A DNA stretch of 64,000 nt from Nyssa sinensis (taxonomy: Eukaryota > Streptophyta > Magnoliopsida > Cornales > Nyssaceae): the NCBI GenBank assembly GCA_008638375.1, contig CM018049.1:1722001-1786000 (forward strand), given 5' to 3'. A program made the position numbers and the translations under genes. Below the pieces are notes generated by a model, which did no database searches, was not told the origin of the DNA, and saw nothing but the letters and a program-made list of their open reading frames with translations. Shown here piece by piece: positions 35,157 through 47,280 of the stretch. How positions within the stretch are numbered: position 1 is the first letter of the stretch; every line of letters starts with the position of its first letter.

Positions 35157-36355
35157 CATCAACTTAAGGTCAAGAATACTGACATATTGAAAACAGCCTT
35201 CCGAACCCGATATGGTCATTACGAGTTCTTGGTCATGCCTTTTGGTGTGACCAATGCTCCTGCTGCATTTATGGATTTAATGAATAGGGTCTTCAAGACA
35301 TATTTGGATGACTTCATCATTGTTTTCATTGATGACATATTGGTGTACTCATGGAGCGAAGAGGAGCACGAAAGGCACTTGAGAATAGCGTTACAGACCC
35401 GAGGGAGCACAAGTTATATGCAAAATTCAAAAAGTGTGAATTCTGGCTACCCAGCATCTCCTTTATAGGCCATGTGATTTCTGAGGAAGGTGTTGCTGTA
35501 GATCTGCATAAGATAGAGGCTATTCTGAACTGGCCTCAACCAACCACCGTGACTGAGATCCGAAGTTTTCTTACGTTGGCAGGTTATTATCGACGCTTCG
35601 TTAAGGATTTTGCTAAGTTGGCGAAGCTGCTCACCCACTTGACTAAGAACAAGGTGCCATTCATTTGGACGAATGAGCAGGAACGGAGTTTCCAACTACT
35701 CAAGGAGAAGTTGACTACAGCACCTGTTCTGACTATTCCCACCAAGGAGGGAAAGTTCGTCATTTATTGTGATGCTTTCCACAAGGGTTTGGGATGTGTC
35801 TTGATGCAAGACGGCAGAGTCATTGCCTACGCCTCTAGACAACTTCGACCACATGAACAGAATTATCCGACCCATGATTTGGAATTAACGGCGGTGGTAT
35901 TTGCTCTAAAAATCTGGCGCCACTATCCATATGGGGAGGTATGTGAGATTTTCATTGATCATAAGAGTCTGAAGTACTTCTTTACACAAAAGGAGCTGAA
36001 TATGAGGCAACGGCATTGGCTCGAATTAATCAAAGACTATGATGTAACGATCCAGTATCATCTTGGCAAGGCTAATGTAGTAGCCGATGCTTTGAGCAAA
36101 AAGTCTGGTAATCTTGCCTATATGATTACTACTCAGGAGGAACTGATTCGAGACCTGGACGAGATGGGCATTGAGGTGATCCCACCAGGTGGTACAACAT
36201 ATCTGGCCAATCTGATAGTTGAGTCTACATTAGTAGAACGGAATCAAAGTAGGACAAGCTCAGGATGAGGAGTTAGTCAAAATCTGCAAGGAAAGTAGAG
36301 ACAATTGGAAAGATTGATTTTGATATTCAAGAAGGAGTTCTGCGGTATCAAGGCA
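35157..36355 (+). pseudogene. RT (second half) and RNase H, element A
   Basis: After the stop the RT continues: [21 protein letters not shown], then the catalytic FIDDI at 35325-35339, intact. A frameshift near 35400 moves the reading to the next frame ([21 protein letters not shown]). RNase H follows with [15 protein letters not shown] (usual family YSDASHKG), [27 protein letters not shown] and [12 protein letters not shown], so its acidic residues are kept. Another frameshift near 36240 disrupts the linker to integrase ([12 protein letters not shown], then VE-R-IKVGQ-like in a different frame). It replicates the element and removes template RNA when intact. Confidence 0.93.
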
Positions 36356-37646
36356 GGCTATATGTGCCTAAGACAGACAAGTTGAGGAAGGAAATTTTGG
36401 AGGAAGCCCACACTTCAAGGTTAACGGTACACCCCGAAAACACAAAGATGTACCACGACCTTAGGGAACTGTATTGGTGGCCCGGTTTGAAAAGGGACGT
36501 GGCTGATTTTATCGCTCACTGTATAAGTTGCCAACAAGTAAAGGTTGAGCATCAACGACCCAGCGGGCTTTTGCAACCACTCCCTATTCCAGAATAGAAG
36601 TGGGACCATATCACCATGGATTTCGTATCCGGCTTTCCCAAGTCCTCAAAGGGCTTTGACGCCATCTGGGTCATCGTTGATAGATTGACCAAATCTGCAC
36701 ACTTTCTGCCCGTAAAAATGACTTTCAGCATGGAAAGGTTAGCCACGTTGTACATTCAAGAAATTGTACACTTACATGGCACACCCTTGTCCATCGTTTC
36801 TGATCGAGACCCTAGATTTGTGTCATGTTTCTGGAAAAAGCCTGTAGAAGGCACTCGGCACCGAGCTTAAGTTTAGTACGGCATATCACCCACAGACGGA
36901 TGGACAATCCGAGAGAGTAATACAAATGTTGGAGGATATGCTACGACTGTGTGCACTGGATTTCAAAGGAAATTGGGCAGAACATTTGCCATTGGTCGAG
37001 TTTGCCTATAACAACAGTCATCAGGCCAGCATTAAAATGGCACCATATGAGGCACTGTACGGAAGGAGGTGTCGATCTCCACTCTGCTGGGCTGAAGCTA
37101 CTGAACAGAAGCTACTTGGGCCGGATCTAGTACAAGAAACCACTGAACAGATTCAAAAAATTCAGAGTAGGTTACAGACGGCCCAGAGTCGATACAAGAG
37201 CTACGCGGACAACAGAAGAAAGGATCTGGAATTTGAAGTAGGTGACCTCGTGTTCCTCAAGGTGTCACCATTGAAAGGAGTACTTCGGTTCGGGAAGAAG
37301 GGCAAGTTAAGTCCTCGCTATATTGGTCCATTCAAGATCCTGAAAAGAGTTGGACCAGTCGCGTATAGTTTGGCACTACCACCCGAGCTAGATAAAGTAC
37401 ACCATGTTTTCCATGTATCGATGCTGAGGAAGTGTGTACTAGAACCCGGACAAGTTATTGAACATGAGCCACTCCAGCTGAGGGAGGACTTGTCATATGA
37501 GGAACAACCGGTGCAAATTCTGGATCGTAAGGAAAAGACTTTGCGCAACTGGTGAAGGTTTTGTGGAAGAACCACACGACTGAGGAAGCGACGTGGGAGC
37601 GCCAAACAGAAATGCGTGAATTGTACCCAGAGTTGTTCACTTGAGT
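36356..37646 (+). pseudogene. Integrase with chromodomain-like tail, element A
   Basis: The N-terminal zinc finger (HPENTKMYH ... CISCQQVK) lies at 36430-36545. A TAG (36597) replaces the Gln/Leu codon before KWDHITMDF. The catalytic residues are Asp 36619-36621, Asp 36802-36804 (SDRDPRF) and Glu 36911-36913 (TDGQSER); a frameshift near 36850 separates the last two. The C-terminus has the GPY/F motif RYIGPFKILKRVGPVAY and VHHVFHVSMLRKC. After another frameshift (about 37550) the tail reads LWKNHTTEEATWE ... YPELF, resembling a chromodomain, ending 37644. Integrase inserts the DNA copy; the tail in chromoviruses can direct it to chromatin marks. Confidence 0.93.
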
Positions 37647-37682
37647 GTAGTTAGGCTGAGTTTTGGGGACAAAACTCTTTTG

Positions 37683-37695
37683 AAGGAGGGGAGGA
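37683..37695 (+). promoter_or_regulatory. Polypurine tract of element A
   Basis: AAGGAGGGGAGGA, a 13-base all-purine run, lies directly before the 3' LTR start TGTAAC. Confidence 0.93.
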
Positions 37696-39019
37696 TGTAA
37701 CACCCCAGACTTAATTATTAAATTATGTAATGAAAACTCTTTCTGAAATCTGATCTGGCATTTAACTATTTAAATTCAACTGTTTAACACTGGCAAAACC
37801 CATGTTAGCTGATTTCAAAATTCTGAGAAACTGGTTACTGACACTGAACCCTTGGACACTGAAGCTAACCTAACTAGGAGTTGACCAGGAAGAAACCGCG
37901 TCGAAAACTAAGCTACAGAATGAAAGTTAGGTAGGAAACAGTGAAACTGCATTAATGCGCAGCCAAACAGGGCCTAAGCCCAAAGTATGGAAAATAACCA
38001 AAAATGTGGCCAAGAGGATTTGATCCCTTGACCAAATTGGGTAGAATTTGGTTTACCAAAAAATTATCAACTAGGCTAGGAGCATCTTTGTGAACAAATA
38101 TACCAAGATATATATATATATATATATATATATGAGTATAAATCTGATTTGGCCACCTCCCAAGTGGCCAATAACCAAGCATGCAACACATCAGCATGCA
38201 TCACCCTATGCCCCCCTAGATCATCATGCCTATGTAACCATGATTACATATCCTCCCAACCAAATTGCATGCAAATCCATCATGCACTTGGGGAGATGAA
38301 ACGCCAAAGACAAATCTGATTTTTTAGATAATCTCCATATATGCATGGAGGGAAATCAGAACTATAGAGGCCTTGTATACTGACTCTTAGAGAGAGAGAA
38401 TCTTAGAAAGAGAGTGAAATAGACACAAAGTGAGTGTGTTGTGTGTAACCATTGAAGGAGCTTAGAAGGAAGCTAAGGATTGAGAACTGAAGGGCTAGGA
38501 CTGGACCTGCTCCATTGGGAGGCTTCTGCTTGAATACGAACCCTAGGAGAGACCACTGTTTGAAGGTAAGCAAGCCAAAATTTTAAATTTTCTCTTTGGA
38601 TTTTTTTTGGCTACTGTTTTATTTCCTTTGGGACTGTAAATGCATGTATAATGGTTAGACATTGAAACCTGGAGTGTTTGTGCATACTTGGACCCATAAA
38701 ACTGCCCCAAAAACTCAAACCCGTAGCAAACCGCCATTGATGGACCTCGGGTTGTAGGTCTAAATCGACCTCAACCAAACGACTTTCCGTTTGTCAATAC
38801 CCGAAATAGACCATCTTAGGACCCTAAAAATCACCATCCGCGACCTAGAAACCTAGGTTTAAGCCCTCGAAATCGAGGCTATTCTTTTCGGCCCAAAAAC
38901 CAAATCTCTTAATCAGACCCCTAAACTAAGATTTAAGGATTGGTAATTGAAGACCTTGTTGTGAGGGTTACAGAGGACCAAACTTCGTGCAAAATGGTTG
39001 AGAAACAAGGCCGTATGAC
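37696..39019 (+). repeat. 3' LTR of element A, 5' segment
   Basis: It matches 28703-30018 almost base for base, including (TA)n, the GA-rich leader and donor GTAAGC (38566). It stops at 39019 where solo LTR B+ begins; ATGAC (39015-39019) is the first target copy. An antisense tRNA-like segment lies at about 38010-38080 (B-box-like 38016, A-box-like 38067). Confidence 0.95.
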
Positions 39020-39424
39020 TGTAACACCCCGATCCCGTGAAATTAATAATTATTAATTAATACCAACTTACAAAATGATTTAGGGAATTAATCATGATCC
39101 CGACGGTCGCCATAGACCGATTAAATAAAGAAAATGTCTGGAGGGAAGGGTACCTTACCCGAATCCAAATTACTGATTAATTCAGTGAAATAACGCCGTT
39201 TTAATACTAACGGAACCCGAATTAGCTAACCCGGGAAATCCTGAATGATTAATAAATGGCACGGAACCTCTGATACTGTAGATAACTGAAATATGAAACT
39301 CTCGGAACAAACCGCATCGAAAAAGAAGCTACGAAATGAAAGTTATGAGGCAAACATCAAAAACTGAATTACTGCGCAGCCAAACGTGGCCTTAACCAAA
39401 AATGGTGAAAAAGGGGCCAAATGG

Positions 39425-39502
39425 GAGGCCAAGGGAATTGAACCCTTGACCTTTGAGAGGGAATGAATTTTTCTCAAAAAGTTTACCAACTGGGCTGCCA
39501 TT
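39425..39502 (-). other. tRNA-like segment, antisense in LTR B+
   Basis: On the minus strand, TGGCAGCCCAGTTGG (39500-39486) is A-box-like and GGGTTCAATTCCC (39445-39433) is a strong B-box match. Acceptor stems do not pair convincingly, so this is a tRNA or SINE-derived relic. Confidence 0.65.
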
Positions 39503-42396
39503 ACTTTGTGCACATATATACAACTCAATTGTATATATCTCTAAGTTAACCAAGCCCCACCTCAAATTGGACCAATGAGGTTACATGCAAACCCCATATG
39601 ATGGATTACATCAACTCCCATCAGCCCTAAATCCCACTGATCTCTGATATATTCATTTATATATAAAGATGTATATGTATAAGAATGAATATATATATAT
39701 GTGTACACATCTTGGGGGGGGCTGTTGTAACACAAAAATCAGAACTGTTATAGAGGGGTAGGTCTGTTAGAAGCTTAGAGAGTCTGCATGTAGTCTTGGG
39801 TGAGAGACCAAGAGAGAAAATCCATGTGAGATCAAGCATGGTGTGTGCATGTGTGTGTCTTCATGAGATGCACAAGAAGGAAGGGACTGAGGGCATGACT
39901 GAACTGAGGCAGCCACCGAGGTCGTGCCTGAACCAAGCCCGAAGAGAGACTGCCACTGTTGAAGGTAAAAATTCAAATTTTTCCTTCATTTATTTGGTTT
40001 GAATTTTTAGAATTGTTTTGAGGAAATTCTGAGGCTATAAGGACTGTAATTGCATGCATGTTAGCTAGACTGAAAATCTGGGTTGTTTAAGCATAAGAAG
40101 GACCATCGGACTGCTTGGAATTCAAGCAAAAACCCGAATCCGCCATTAATGGACCTCAGGTTGCAGGTCTGAATCGACCTCAACCAAATGATTTCATGCA
40201 TGTACCAAACTGATCTAGACACTGAGAGGGTTTCAAATATCACCAAACGCGACCCAAAATCGCATGAGAAGACCCTCAAAAACCGAACCTATTGTCTCGG
40301 CCATTGAAACCCAAACTTTAAAATAGGCTTCCAAACTGAAATGTGAGAATGGGAAAATGAAGCCCCTGTTACTACGGTCACAAAGAGACAAGAAGCATGA
40401 AGTTTGGTGGAGTAATGAGAATTTAATAGCCGAAATATCTTTTCTGTTATTCCTCTATATATCAAGCTGTTGAGCTTGATTCGACCCATGAAACCAATGC
40501 CAAAGTGTTGGCATGACGACCAGGAACCATTTGGGATCAAAACAGATTGAAGAATGTACTTGAAACTCCACGAAATTGGAGAAAAATCGGGACTGCAACT
40601 AGGGCAACAATACCCTGCACGATGGGGAAGACAGAGTCGACTCGGTCGACTAGCGTGTCGACCCGGACACGTGTCCACTCATGGGCGTGCCACCTCTTTA
40701 GTGGAACGGCACCGTTTCGGTTAAACAGGTTTTGTTTTAAAATCAAAACCAGTCTGTTTGGAAACTCGGTTAATAAATCTGAATTAGGGATTAGGTCTGT
40801 CCGAACCGTGAATAAGGGGCTGAATTGGGGATAGAAAGAATATGTTATTCCGGTTTTCTGAAGGAACTGAACCGGTTGGTTCTTGATGGTTTTGGACCGG
40901 TTCAACTGATGAACCCTTGAACCCTTGGGTTTGAACCCCTAAATTATGAAATTATGTTTTAACCCCAAATGATTTCTGAAAATTACGGATTTACCCCTGA
41001 TAGTTCTGAATATTGCACAGTGGCCCTGATTTCTGAAATTTTGTGCATTTAAGCCCCTGCTAAATTAATAAAATAATAAAATAATTATTTAATTATTTTA
41101 TTAAATTGGTAAAATTACGATTTTACCCCTGGACATTAAATATGTCAAACGGAGTCCAAATAAATTAAATGAATAGTGTATTTTCACTATTTCAAATATT
41201 CCGGACTCAATGGTACAGTCCAAATTAGGAAATTATGTACCGAAAAATACAGACCTGTAAGTGATAAATTACTGTACTGCCCCTGATGGCACCAGACCCA
41301 AATGAAAATGAAAGACAGTCTATTTTGACTATGTCGGGCGTTCTGAACTCAACGGTGAGGTCCGTTTAACGAACTGGAGTCCCGAAAAATACAGACACAT
41401 AAAGTGTAAATGACCGTACTGCCCCTAATGATTCCCAGGGTCAATTAAACATAACAGATAGTCCAACTTAATTATGTCGGACACTCTGGACCCAATGGTG
41501 AGGTCCATTTTATGAACTGACGTGCCGAAAAATATGACACGTGAAATCACCAAATTACCCCTGATACTGTACGAAGCCCAAATGAAGTCCGATTGGGACG
41601 AAACTGATACTGATAGAAACCCGAACACTGATGAAACTGTATACCCGAATAAATGACGAACCGGGGTCAGAATCTTACAAAACGTAAAATGACCAAAATA
41701 CCCCTGAGCACTGTAAGTGCAAGATAAAGGTCAATCTGATCTGATAAATTATCGTAAGTATAATTATGAACACTGAAGGGCTAAGTAAGACTCCGGAACT
41801 ATCAACGCGTAAAACGAGAAATGACTGACGTGTCCCGATGATCTAAAGCAGATACCAAATGAAGTCCAAAGGACTTAGAAAATTATATACATAATATATG
41901 GGACATTCTGAAGACCACGACAGGGTCCGGGGCAAAAATGACAAAATTACCATTTTGCCCCTAAGGCTAATAAGCACCTAACTGATACCGATTTAAGTCT
42001 AAAAGACTTAGAACTTCATACATAAGATATGTAGACTATTCTGAGGACCATGACAGAGTCCGGGGCAAGAATGACAAAATTACCATTTTGCCCCTAAGGT
42101 CAAATAAGTGCTTAACTGATAACGATTGAAGTCCAAATGACTTAAATCATAATCCTGATGACTGCTAAGCCTAATTAAAGAATGAAATAGCCTCGGGTGA
42201 GACCCAGTGAAAGGGCGATAGGCTACTAGGCTATCTTAGGTGATCCGATAGATACCTAAGATGACAAATGAGAACTGAATGGATGAGTTCTGATCTGTAT
42301 ATGATTGATGATTATTGTTCAGGATATACATGGAGATGCCTGACGTATCTGGAGGTTATCGGATTATTTGTGCAAGGAGATAACCGTAACTAGTTT

Positions 42397-43840
42397 GTGA
42401 GTAACCCTGACTCCTGAACTGGTGTATAAGTTCTGTCTAGATACTGTATTTTGAAGCTCTGTACTGTTTTGAATGTTATACTGTTTAAAAAGCATATATT
42501 TAATGTACGATATGCCTTGTCCTGATTGGTATTGTTCCGCTTTGTTCCGACATGTTCAGTTCCGATATGTCTTGTTCTGATTGATGTATTGTTCAGTTCC
42601 GATATGTCTTGATCTGATTGATGTATTATTCAGTTCCGATATGTCTTGTTCTGATTGATATATTGTTCCGCTTTGTTCCGACATGTTCAGTTCCGATATG
42701 TCTTGTTCTGATTGATGTATTGTTCTGCTTTGTCCCGACTTGTTCAGTCCTGATATGTCTTGACCTGATTGATATTGTACCGTTTTGTTCCGACTTGTTC
42801 AGTCCTGATATGTCTTGACCTGATTGATATTGTACCGTTTTGTCCCGACTTGTTCAGTCCTGATATGTCTTGACCTGATTGATATTGTACCGTTTTGTTC
42901 CGACTTGTTCAGTTCCGATACGACTTGATCTAATTGATATTGTACCGTTTGCTCCGTCATGTTCAGTTCCGATATGACTTGTCCTGATTGATAATTGTTC
43001 CGTGTTGTTCTGTCCGTTATGATCTATCCGTTTCATGGTCTGTCCGTTACTGATATGTCCTTGTTTTGACTGACGTATTGTTCCGTCTGATTCTGTTATG
43101 TTCCGTCCGTTAATGACCTGTCTGTCTTGATTGTTTACCTGTGACTTGAACTAGTGTTTTGCTCCGTCTAATCTCGTTATGTTCCGTCCGTTAATGATCT
43201 GTCTGTCTTGATTGATATAAGGTCCAGTTCCGTTATGATCTGTCTGGATTCTTGACTTGGTATATAAGTTACTGCATAGATACTGTATTTTGATGCACTG
43301 TACGGTTTTAAAAGTTATACTGTCTGAATGCATGTTTTTAAATGCAAACTTTTATACTGTATTGTACGCGGCATGATTTTGTCCCGTCCTACTATTGTTA
43401 TGTTCGGTCTGTCCTGTCCCGTTTTATGGTCTGTCTGATTTTGTTCTGCTATGATGTGTCTGACTCTGGGTACCATTCTGATTATGAGCGGTCTGGCATA
43501 AGTAGGCTTGATTATGTGCCTAACTGATATATTGTTTGTTATGCCCTGTTATATTCCGCCCAGTACTGACCTGTTCTAATATTGAATTAATTGCCTATAC
43601 TCTCGATTAATATATTGGCATCATGCACTGTTCCGTCCGTCCTGATTTGTTGTTCTGTTTAGTTCAGTCCCGTTTTATTCTACTTAAACTGTATTCGAGT
43701 AGATCTATAAAACTGTTATTCCTAAGCGATTGAACTATCCTTGTGATTTATAAACAAGACCGGGTTTGAAACCCATGACAGGGAACCTGTGTTACTCACT
43801 GGGCTTTTCGAAGCTCACCCCATTCCCTAACATTTTTCAG
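42397..43840 (+). other. Candidate LTR intron 2, solo LTR B+
   Basis: Donor TTT|GTGAGTAACC at 42397 after a 74-bp candidate exon (42323-42396, after TTGTTCAG). Acceptor CCCTAACATTTTTCAG|G ends at 43840. The hairpin GCTTTTCGAAGC, with a TTCG loop, is at 43803-43814. Confidence 0.45.
42510..43220. repeat. 37-bp-unit tandem repeat in LTR B+
   Basis: GTTCAGTTCCGATATGTC and its variants recur at 42554, 42591, 42628 and 42685 (37, 37 and 57 bp apart), and less regularly after that. B- carries an expanded version of the same unit. Confidence 0.75.
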
Positions 43841-45540
43841 GGATTATCTCTGATGGATTAGAAGACACCATGATATGACATGATAGGCCGAGTGGCATTT
43901 CAAGTAAAGGATCTGATGGTACTGATCTGTAGAGACTGGATTCTTGTGGACTGATTCTGTTATTCAGGTGAGTGATATGATACGGCTAACCTGATTTACA
44001 TGTACTGGATAGATAATTATGGCTCATGGAAATAAACGGTACTCTAAAGATATTAGATCTGCTCTGTACTATATGCCTGATTTTAGATACGCTCTGAACT
44101 TAGAACTGTTAACTGTTTTGGATTTAGACTTGCTCTGTGGTACATACCTTTATGGTGGATAAGTGAGTTGCATTCCCGTGACACAAAGAAAAAGTTTTAA
44201 ATTCCGCTGCATCTGACCCTACAGTTGGAATGCAATTTGTCGGAAAGTTCAGAATTTGCCTTTGGTTGGTCGCGTCGCGACCGACTGGCAGTCACGTTCT
44301 CGACATCCGCGTAGGGTGGGGTTCGGGATGTGACAATGACCCAACTGAAACTCTCCATGATAATCGGTTGAAACAGGCCCCCATTGTTGAATTTGAAGCT
44401 TGAAACTAATGCCAAAAGGTTGGCTTTACTCCCAGAAGTCGTTTAGGAACGAAACCTATTGAAAACAGAACCTAAAACTCCACGAAATCGAGGGAGAAAA
44501 TTCTACAATTTTCTAGGGCAACAGTAGCCCTAGACTGGTGGGGACGATGAACAGTGTTGGGCATGGATCGGGTCTTCGGGTCGGGCCTTGACTCGAATAA
44601 GAAACGGATAAAACCCATAAACCAAAACTGCATCGTTCTGTTAACTGATTTTTAAATTTTTAATTTTAGGGCTGATGTCATCCTGACGTCAGCACAGTAC
44701 CTTGAACCGGTTAAAACCGGACTGGACCGGTCTGGTTCAGTTGCATACGGACTGAACCCTTTGGTTCAGTTTAAATCTTTTGAAAAATTACAAAACGGCC
44801 CCAACAGTTTTGGGAAATTCCACTCTGGCCCAGTTTCTGATATTTTATTCCATTTCTACCCCTGATAAATTAATAAATAATAAATTAAATTATTTAATTA
44901 ATTTATTAATTAAATAAAAATGACCAAATTACCCCTAGGTCATAAATAAGTCAAACGGAGTCCGAATAAATCAAATGAATAGTGTATTTTCACTATTTCA
45001 AGCATTCTGGACTCAATGGCAAAGTCCGATTTGGGAAATTAAGTCCCGAAAAATACAGACCCGAAAAGGGAAAATGACTGTACTACCCCTAGTGACACTT
45101 AGGACCGAATTACACTAAAAGATAGTCCATTTTGACTATGTCGGATATTCCAGACTCAACGCTGAGGTCCGTACTAGCAAATAAAGTACCAAAAAATATG
45201 ACACATGAAATTACCAAAATGCCCCTAACACTGTTTGAAGCCCAAATGAAGTCCGATTGAGACTGAAACTGAAACCAGTAGAAACCTTGATACCTGTAAG
45301 GCTGCATACGTGATCAGATGACGAATCGAAGTCAAAACTTCACAACTGTGAAATGAACAAAATACCCCTAGCCCTGTATCAAGTCTAAACAATATCCGAA
45401 TGAGCCAAAAATTATCCCAATGAAAACTTAGATAATTCCATGTCTATGCACATGACTAAATAACCAAACTACCTAGAGGTGGTACATATCCTGACATCTA
45501 GGGATTATGTTATAGGATAAAAAAAAAACTCAAGACTGTC

Positions 45541-45807
45541 ATGGAGGGAAAGGGTAAGGAACCAAAGAAGTTCACTATCATGACTAAAGCCGAAAGAGCG
45601 GTTGACAAGAAACAGCAGGAGTTCATGCGAGAACTATTATGGCAACAAAAGATGATTGAACGAAATATAAGGATAGCCAAAACAACCGAGGTAGTTTCTG
45701 TTCGGCTTTTTATGTACAAAATGCCCACCAAGGCAATGATTGCAGAAGCTAAGTTAAAAAAAAAACAAGAAGACACTGAAACCCTGAAAGAATGGATACA
45801 AAGGTAA
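45541..45807 (+). CDS. Small lysine-rich ORF inside LTR A (3' copy)
   Basis: This 88-codon frame is the counterpart of the ORF at 31175. It keeps the MTKAERAV and KKQQEFMRELLWQQKMIE region and then reads LKKKQEDTETLKEWIQR at the end because an A-run indel shifts the last part relative to the 5' copy. The product would be basic and helical; function is unknown and expression uncertain. Confidence 0.3.
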   Translation: MEGKGKEPKKFTIMTKAERAVDKKQQEFMRELLWQQKMIERNIRIAKTTEVVSVRLFMYKMPTKAMIAEAKLKKKQEDTETLKEWIQR

Positions 45808-45987
45808 TTTTCACTGATCATGAAAACACATAGACAGCAAGATAGTCCAACTTAGGTTGAATTTTGAATTCAAATGGAATCAAGTTAAATTTCGTGTGAG
45901 ATTTATGAAATGTTCATAAATTTTCTAGGATAAAGAAGGATAGAAAGAAGAGAAAGGCTTCTCAGTTAAGTCCCGTTATCGCACAAG

Positions 45988-46895
45988 GTAAGTAACCTTG
46001 ACTCCTGACTTGGTGTATAAGTACACTGTCTAGTTACTATATTTTAAAATACTGTACCGTATTGTTTTATCTGATACACTGATTACATGCTTTTACTCAA
46101 ATGCATGATTTTTACTCTGTCTGGCTTCTCTGTCCTGTACTGAAATAAACCTATCGCTGTTTTTAACTGGTTCTGAAAGAACAACTGACTTTTGGTACCA
46201 CTTCAGTCTTGAGCACTATATGAGCATACCGCACTGTTTCATCTGTGCATACTGTACTGTTTATCCTGTTATACTGTTCTGCTCTGCTCATTACTGACCT
46301 GTTCTGTTACTCTGATGTTTTAACTGTACTCGTGTTTTAATACTGTTTCAAATGAACGAACAGTTTGTGAGTAACCCTGACTCCTGAATTGGTGTATAAG
46401 TACACTATCTAGTTACTGTATTTTAAAATACTGTACTGTATTGTTTTATCTGATACACTGATTTCATGCTCTTACCCAAATGCATGATCGTTACTCTGTC
46501 TGACTTATCTGTTCTGTACTGAAATCGCTGTTTTAAACTGGTTCTGAATGAACAACTGACTCCTGGTACCACCTCAGTCTTGAGCACTATATGAGCATAC
46601 TACACTGTTTAATCTGTGCATACTGTACTGTTTATTCTGTTATACTGTTCTGCTCTGCTCTTTACTAATCTGTTCTATTACTCTGATGTTTTAACTGATC
46701 TGTTCTGTTACCCTGATGTCTTAACTGTTCTCCGATTTTTAATACTGTTTCAAATGAACGTATTTAATTACCTTCTCAGAAATGCCTGACTCACCCACAT
46801 GCTTTATAAACAACAATGGTTTGAAACCCATAACAAGGGACCCGTGTTACTCACTAGGCTTTTTAAAGCTCACCCCATTCCTTAACATTTTTTAG
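45988..46895 (+). other. Candidate LTR intron 2, element A 3' LTR
   Basis: Donor CACAAG|GTAAGTAACC (the 5' copy has GTGAGTAACC, so both versions remain donor-like). Acceptor CTTAACATTTTTTAG ends at 46895; 908 bp, against 909 bp in the 5' copy. Confidence 0.45.
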
Positions 46896-47280
46896 GTGAG
46901 GGACCTAGCAATCAGGATTAGCGGGTTGGAGACCCGGAGGAATTATTTTGAAGAACCTTATGATCTAGTCATTTTTGTACTAAATCCCTATTTCTGAACG
47001 TGATGTATCTGAAACCTAAGACTCTTATCTTTTGTAGAACAATGATGTAGTAGAGAACTATGGATGTATTAATGGCTCTGCCAAGGTGTTATGCATTCTC
47101 TCATTTCCGCTGCATACTTATATGAATTGAATGCATTGTACTTGGATGTTACCGGTGAATGGCCTGTGGTTAGGATTACCGTCGGCATTTGATTTTAAAA
47201 AAAAAAAAAAAACCGATGGGTGCCTAACTGGCCAGTCGCATGCCCCAAATCCGCACAGGGTGGGTATGGGGGATGTGACA

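Larger units (their letters stand above)
39020..44335 (+). repeat. Solo LTR B+ (5316 bp)
   Basis: It starts TGTAACACCCCGATCC and ends GGTTCGGGATGTGACA with perfect ATGAC duplications (39015-39019, 44336-44340). The uninterrupted site is present in the other LTR of A (about 30012). No internal region or second LTR is present, so it is a solo LTR. It holds an antisense tRNA-like segment, modules at 41204, 41345 and 41489, the 135-bp AGGGGCAAAATGG-type repeats (antisense here, 41930-42120), a 37-bp-unit repeat (42500-43000), candidate introns and the hairpin. No coding sequence. Confidence 0.96.
44336..47280 (+). repeat. 3' LTR of element A, 3' segment
   Basis: It continues from the second ATGAC and matches 30019-32957. 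It contains the second copy of the small ORF, the 380-bp duplication (45988, 46367) and the hairpin and acceptor (TTTTTTAG|G, ending 46895, so CAG has become TAG but is still a valid acceptor). It ends GGGGGATGTGACA at 47280 and is followed by ATAGA, the second target copy of A. Confidence 0.95.
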
